Positions 20,502 through 24,696 of a stretch of 24,696 nucleotides of DNA are shown in pieces (position 1 is the first letter of the stretch; every line of letters begins with the position of its first letter). The notes beneath the pieces are model-generated. The model worked only from the letters and a program-made list of their open reading frames with translations, was not told where the DNA came from and searched no databases. A program made the translations under genes and the position numbers. The stretch is from Auxenochlorella pyrenoidosa (Eukaryota; Chlorophyta; Trebouxiophyceae; Chlorellales; Chlorellaceae). The stretch lies in NCBI GenBank assembly GCA_001430745.1, contig KQ481977.1:85546-110241 (forward strand). Reading direction: 5' to 3'.

Positions 20502-21260
20502 GCCGAGGCGCGCTAAGGCGCGCAGCCCGCCTGCCTGAGTCGAGGCGCTCAGCCTGCCTGCCGCGGCCTCACCCGCGGGCCGCTGCCTGGGTGTGGGAGC
20601 CCCGCTGCTCGTCTCGACCCGCCCAGGACAGCCCCGCCCGCTGCCCCCCCCCGCCCTCCAGCGTCCTAGCGCTTGTGTCACCTTTGCCTTGGCGCACCAA
20701 AACACTGCACCCGCCTCTTGCTTGCGTTGCCCTCTTGCTTCAAATAAATGCACGGAATGTGCCGCTTTTCCCAGACAAACGAATTGCTAATGCAGCGGCT
20801 GTTCTCGTCCCAGCCCTGATTGTCCATCCACTTTTGAACTTGGATGGTGACAACCCTATCCTTCCTGAATAACGGCCGTTGCGCGATGCCTCAGCCTCCC
20901 AAGCATAGACATGCACGTATTCCTTTCAAGTCATCTTTGCTCACTTGCTCTACAACGCCCCTGTTAAACGCCATGTAATTCACCGTAGGTACTATGGTAA
21001 GGTAGTGCGAGGGAAATAATCTCCTCCCCCGGTTTTCTGGGGGCACACGAAAGGGTGCCGCCAGCAGCACGGCAGGCAGGGCACAGGGGCAGGTGATTGG
21101 TGATTGGATACAAGACTGGCAAATCTTGCCACTGTCGGTGGGTACATGCGCCCGCAGGCGCAGAGGCCACCCGGCCTCTGAAGCATCCCGGCAGGGTGCC
21201 ATCAGCCGAGCAGCCATGCAGCCTGCCCGGGCTCGGCAGCCGAGGGGGGGGCAGCATCAC
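20502..21260. other. Convergent 3' region with a lower-GC open frame
   Basis: Stop codons of two converging genes are 759 bp apart. Plus-strand bases about 20740-20872 form an open frame (NVPLFPDKRIANAAAVLVPA and onward to a TAA stop) whose codons are less GC-biased than the neighbours; I do not recognise it. A TGTAA at 20974-20978 (plus) could be the polyadenylation signal of the plus-strand gene, though it is far from its stop. Confidence 0.4.
20974..20978 (+). terminator. Possible TGTAA polyadenylation signal
   Basis: Exact TGTAA on the plus strand, 473 nt past the stop of the membrane-protein gene. The distance is long for an algal 3' untranslated region, so this is tentative. Confidence 0.25.
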
Positions 21261-24200
21261 TCAGGAGAAGGCTCGGCTGATGCGCCGGAACACGCCGCGA
21301 ACGCCCCTGCCGTGCCTGCCCTCGGCGCTGCGCGGCGAGGCAGGCGGCACCGCCAGCGAAGCACCAGAGGGCCGCCGAGCGGCGGACAGCGAGCGGCCCA
21401 GAGCGGCGCCGGCTGCGGCGCCCGCCCCGCCCGCCGCCTTGGCGGCGCTGCCGACGGCCTCTGCTGTGCCTGCTGCGCCTCGGAGGAAGCCCCTGGCCGA
21501 GCCCTGCAGGCAGCCGGGCGGCAGGCGAGCAGCAGGAAAGTGCATCAGCTTTGTGCTGGCGGGCGCCGGGCAGCAGCGGCTGGGCCGCAGCTCCTGGCCC
21601 AGAGAGAGGCACAGGCATTCATGCTGCCCCAGCCCAGACGGGAGGGACTCAGCCTGCCCGTGATGCTGAGATATGCCAACCCCTCACACTGAACTCATGC
21701 AGCGAGTCTGAGACGGAATTTGGAAAGGGAGTACCAAGTCACCCTGCGCTCCAGACCCCTCACCCTGAACTCGAACAGCGAGTCCAGCACTGAATCGAGC
21801 AGCTGGAGCGCCTCGGGCAGCGGCACAGCCGCCAGCCGACCGTCAACACCCTCAGAGGCCAGGCCCCACTTGAGGATGGCGGGCAGCGCCTGGGGGAGGG
21901 CGGGGCAGCGGGGGAGGAGTCGTGGGAAGGAGGACAGAAGGGGTAGGAGCCGCTGGGGAGGGCAGGAAAGTAGGGGAGGAGCCAAGGGGCAGAGGAATCG
22001 AGAGGAGGAAGCTTAGGAGAGAGGGCAGCGCTGGGGGGAGACAGGATGCCGTGCTGCCCCACCGTGCCTTGATGCGCACATGCTGCCCTTGCATGCCCTG
22101 GCGTGCACAGCCGGCAAGGCCCCCGGGGCCCAGCACACCTCCTCGCAACAGAAGTCGATGCGGCAGGCAAACTGCCGGGCCAGCAGCTTCTCGCATGCCT
22201 CATCCAGCTCGTGCGCTGCACAGGGCAAAATTGTTTTGTGGACTGTTTTGGATTCAATCTAGTTCTGGCGTTGCATAGCACGCAGGCGAGGGGCAAGGTC
22301 TCGAGGTGGGGGGTGGGAGGTGAGAGGTGTGTGTTGCTGGTGTGGACGCACACACTGCGCGCCCGGTGCGGCTCCCTGTGCAACCCAGCCTGCAGGGGCA
22401 GCCCCCAATGGCGCGCGCCCGCGCGCCTGTGAGCGGCTTGCCGCTGCTGAGCAGCACGCAGTAGCACACAAAGATCTCGCGCATGCGCTGCCTGCGGGGC
22501 ACAGGTGGGCACAAGCAGGGCTGCAATGAGGTTCCGACACCGTGCTGTGCACCGTGGCAAACACAGAGCTTGCACATGCGCTGCCAGCAGGCGCAGGGGG
22601 CCGGCATGCGGGCCATGCGTGCAAGCAGGCTGCCCAGCGCAGTCATGAGCAGTTGCGGGCCGCGATGCCGCCTCATGGCAGGCAGCATTAGGCAAGCGGG
22701 CAGCGGAACCTGCATTATTGGTCATTCAAGCCCAGGCGGCGGCTGCGTGGCTGCGCCGATGGAAAAAAAGGGGGGTGCGACACACCCCGCCCCATGCGCT
22801 CACTTGCACACAGTGTCCACCAAGCTGTTGAGCACCGTGGAGCCGCTGCCCACGGTCCGGTCGAACAACATCTGCAGCAGGGAGGACAGAGGCCCTGGAT
22901 ACCTCCCTGATGCGCTGAAGGCAGCTGCCAGCGCGGCACAACCCAACGCGCGGCAGGCAGGCCCCTGACACCTCACTGATGCGCTGAAGGCAGCACGCAG
23001 CACACAGCACGACGCCTCCCCACCTCCCGTTGTCCTCACCTTGCTCATCGTGTTTTCAATCAGGTTCTTCTGCGCATACGCGCTGCTGTACACCTGCATG
23101 AAGGCAAGCCCACAGAGATTGATCTGGGCGCTGAAGTTTCTTCTTTTCTCAGACGCTGCTCCCCTGTGGCTGCGGGCAGGCACAGCACCACGGCGGGTGC
23201 GGCAGCACCCCAGCGACCAGATTGTGGCCCTGCCCTGAGCTGCCTTGCCTAGCTGGCACCGGCATGGCTAAGCTATCGCCCCGCCTCGCCCCGCCCAGCT
23301 TCGAACACGGCCGCCGCCAGGTTCTGCCGCCACCCCGGCGAGCCCCCAGTGGGACAGCCATTCGTGAGGCTGCCCGTGGCTCTGGGCGCGCGGCTGCACC
23401 ACAGGCACAGAAAACTGGCTGCCAAGACTGCATGCAGCGGCGCGCCGCACCTGCGCCGCGCGGCCGCCCAGCAGCGAAAGGGAGGTGTAGGCAGCTGTCA
23501 TGTCCAGCCCTCCCCCCTTGTCGCTGCCCTTGGCCATCAGGCCTGCGGGGGCGCGCGAGGGCAGGGTGGGGGCGGAGGAGGTGGCAGCCTTGGACGGCAG
23601 CACAAGGGGGTCCTGATGCAGCGGGGCATGGCCGACCGCTGTACACGGCCTGAGATCGGCGCTCACTGGCGGGGCAGTGGGCGGCTTACACTGCTGCTGC
23701 AGGATTGCGCCTCGGGGAGCGGGCCCCTCACAGCAGCGATGTGTCCAGTGGCAGCTACCTTCCCTGCCCCCACCTGTGATGACAGCCACCAGGCCGCCGA
23801 TGAGCGTCACCATCATTTCCACGAAAACACGCGGCGGCACAAATACCTGCAGGGGTGGGGCGGGGTGGGTGGGTGGGGTGGGGGTGGGGGCGTCGTTCGA
23901 GGTTGAATAGGACTGTGGCGTGCGCTGAGCTGGCTGGAGAGCGCAGCACGCCCAGCGCGCCCACCTTCTTCTCAGGCATGACCATCTCCAGGTCGGCCAT
24001 GGGGATGCCGCGAAACTGCTTCAGCACAATGTTGCGCTGCAGGGGGGGCCCGGGCGGTGAGGAGGTTGGGTGGGTGGGTGGCTGGGCAGCTGCGGCTTGC
24101 GCACGCGCGCGCGCGTCTCGCTGCACACCGCCCCTGACCACCGCCTGTGGAGCATTGCCAGGGCACGACACCTGCCTGCATGAACTTTGGGTCAGCCTCC

Positions 24201-24658
24201 TTGACCACATCCACCTCTGAGGCCGGGACCTGCGGCACAGGGGGGCCCAACACACATGATGCATCAAGCCCGGAGATTGCAACTCTACCTCGGATGCGGG
24301 GACCAGCGGCGCAGGGGAGTGCAGCACAGGGGGGGGCCATTACACGCGACGCATCAAGCCGGGAGACTGCAACTCGGATAGGCGCAGAGGCTTTGAAGGC
24401 AGGCAGAGGCTTCGAGACGGCCACTCGCTTCGGAGCGCCGCAGGGTGGGGGGCACCGCGCAGGCCCGGCGGCGGGGCAGCCACAGCCGCGGTGGCGGGGC
24501 AGCACGCGCGCGACCCAGGCACGCATATCGCACGCCCAACAGGCAGGAGCGGGGTGTGCTGTGCGAGGCGGCAGCTTCCAGGAACTTGCCGGCTTGTCGG
24601 GCACGGCTTTGCGGTACAGCACCACCACATCCCTGAAGCACGCCTCCTGCAGCTTGAC
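21261..24658 (-). CDS. DUF3754 (TMEM143-like) membrane protein, 5' end beyond the window
   Basis: Eleven exons (minus): 24590-24658, 24176-24229, 23965-24036, 23774-23846, 23451-23542, 23040-23093, 22804-22871, 22427-22491, 22139-22215, 21764-21889, 21261-21503, giving 330 residues. The order matches the DUF3754 family as I know it: FRDVVVLYRKAVP; then NIVLKQFRGIPMADLEMVMP; a hydrophobic helix VEMMVTLIGGLVAVITG; GSTVLNSLVDTVCKQRMRE and IFVCYCVLL; LTAHELDEACEKLL; ALPAILKWGLA; and PLPEALQLLDSVLDSLFEF. The last 80 residues are Ala/Gly/Arg-rich. The function of the family is unknown; plant and animal members are predicted in organelle membranes. Three introns begin with GC (at 24589, 24175 and 22426), required by the frame. 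The first listed exon follows a CA-rich acceptor ending in CATGCAG, so earlier exons lie to the right. Confidence 0.75.
21678..21763 (-). repeat. Copy of DUF3754 exon end and donor within the following intron
   Basis: The 3' end of exon 21764-21889 with its donor (GACTCGCTG...GAGTTCAGG then GTGAGGGGT) recurs 76 bp into the intron as GACTCGCTGCATGAGTTCAG, then TGTGAGGGGT (plus 21678-21711). Use of the copied donor would place an in-frame TGA inside the added sequence. Confidence 0.75.
22899..22998. repeat. Short direct repeat in a DUF3754 intron
   Basis: ACCTCCCTGATGCGCTGAAG recurs, with one change, about 72 bp away (about 22900-22923 and 22972-22995), in the intron between exons 23040-23093 and 22804-22871. 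No exon sequence is included. Confidence 0.7.
23854..23893 (+). repeat. GGGGT-type simple repeat
   Basis: G-rich run of GGGGT/GGGT units. On the coding strand it is a C-rich tract immediately before the acceptor of DUF3754 exon 23774-23846, the same arrangement as in the ammonium transporter introns. Confidence 0.85.
24218..24375 (-). repeat. 90-bp tandem repeat including a copy of a DUF3754 exon start
   Basis: GCATCAAGCC and its surroundings at 24261 recur at 24351 (offset 90 bp). The start of exon 24176-24229 (codons VPASEV, after CCGCAG) has a diverged copy at about 24290-24304, 74 bp upstream in the coding sense, where the acceptor AG has become TG (CGCTG then GTCCC). Confidence 0.7.
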
Positions 24659-24696
24659 CTGCATGTGTGTGTGGAGGTGTGTGTGTGTGGTGGGGG

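Overview
The window is nuclear DNA from a GC-rich, intron-dense green alga. It is most likely a trebouxiophyte of the Chlorella / Auxenochlorella / Micractinium kind. Exons are short (about 50-370 bp) with GT-AG or GC-AG introns of 100-700 bp, third codon positions are mostly G or C, the protein families are plant-like, and one intron holds a fragment resembling a chloroplast accD gene. No prokaryotic operon signals, tRNA or rRNA genes, CRISPR arrays or complete transposons were seen. Exon joins were worked out by hand, keeping the reading frame across every junction.

Layout. (1) 1-4029, minus: ten 5' exons of an AMT1-type ammonium transporter; its 3' end lies beyond base 1. (2) 4752-6983, minus: a five-exon, 396-residue gene for a group-1 truncated haemoglobin with a long low-complexity extension and a C-terminal membrane anchor. 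(3) 7207-13095, minus: a complete 16-exon, 561-residue MFS sugar/H+ symporter of the vacuolar-glucose-transporter / xylose-symporter-like branch. (4) 13680 to about 15737, plus: a probable multi-exon gene that I cannot identify. (5) 16353-17887, plus: a secreted 281-residue protein with two Cys-rich modules separated by Ser-Pro-rich linkers (cell-wall type). (6) 18662-20501, plus: a 355-residue membrane protein of unknown family. (7) 21261-24658, minus: eleven 3' exons of a DUF3754 (TMEM143-like) membrane protein whose 5' end lies beyond the right edge.

Genes 1-3 run head to tail on the minus strand. The ammonium transporter and the truncated haemoglobin are 722 bp apart, which may be a functional pairing because algal truncated haemoglobins act in nitrate/NO metabolism. 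Genes 6 and 7 converge.

Two features stand out. First, in at least four of the genes the introns contain decayed or near-perfect copies of the flanking exon ends, splice site included, as tandem repeats of about 33-113 bp. Some copies keep usable splice sites, and one would add 37 codons in frame. Second, five of 43 inferred introns appear to start with GC instead of GT.
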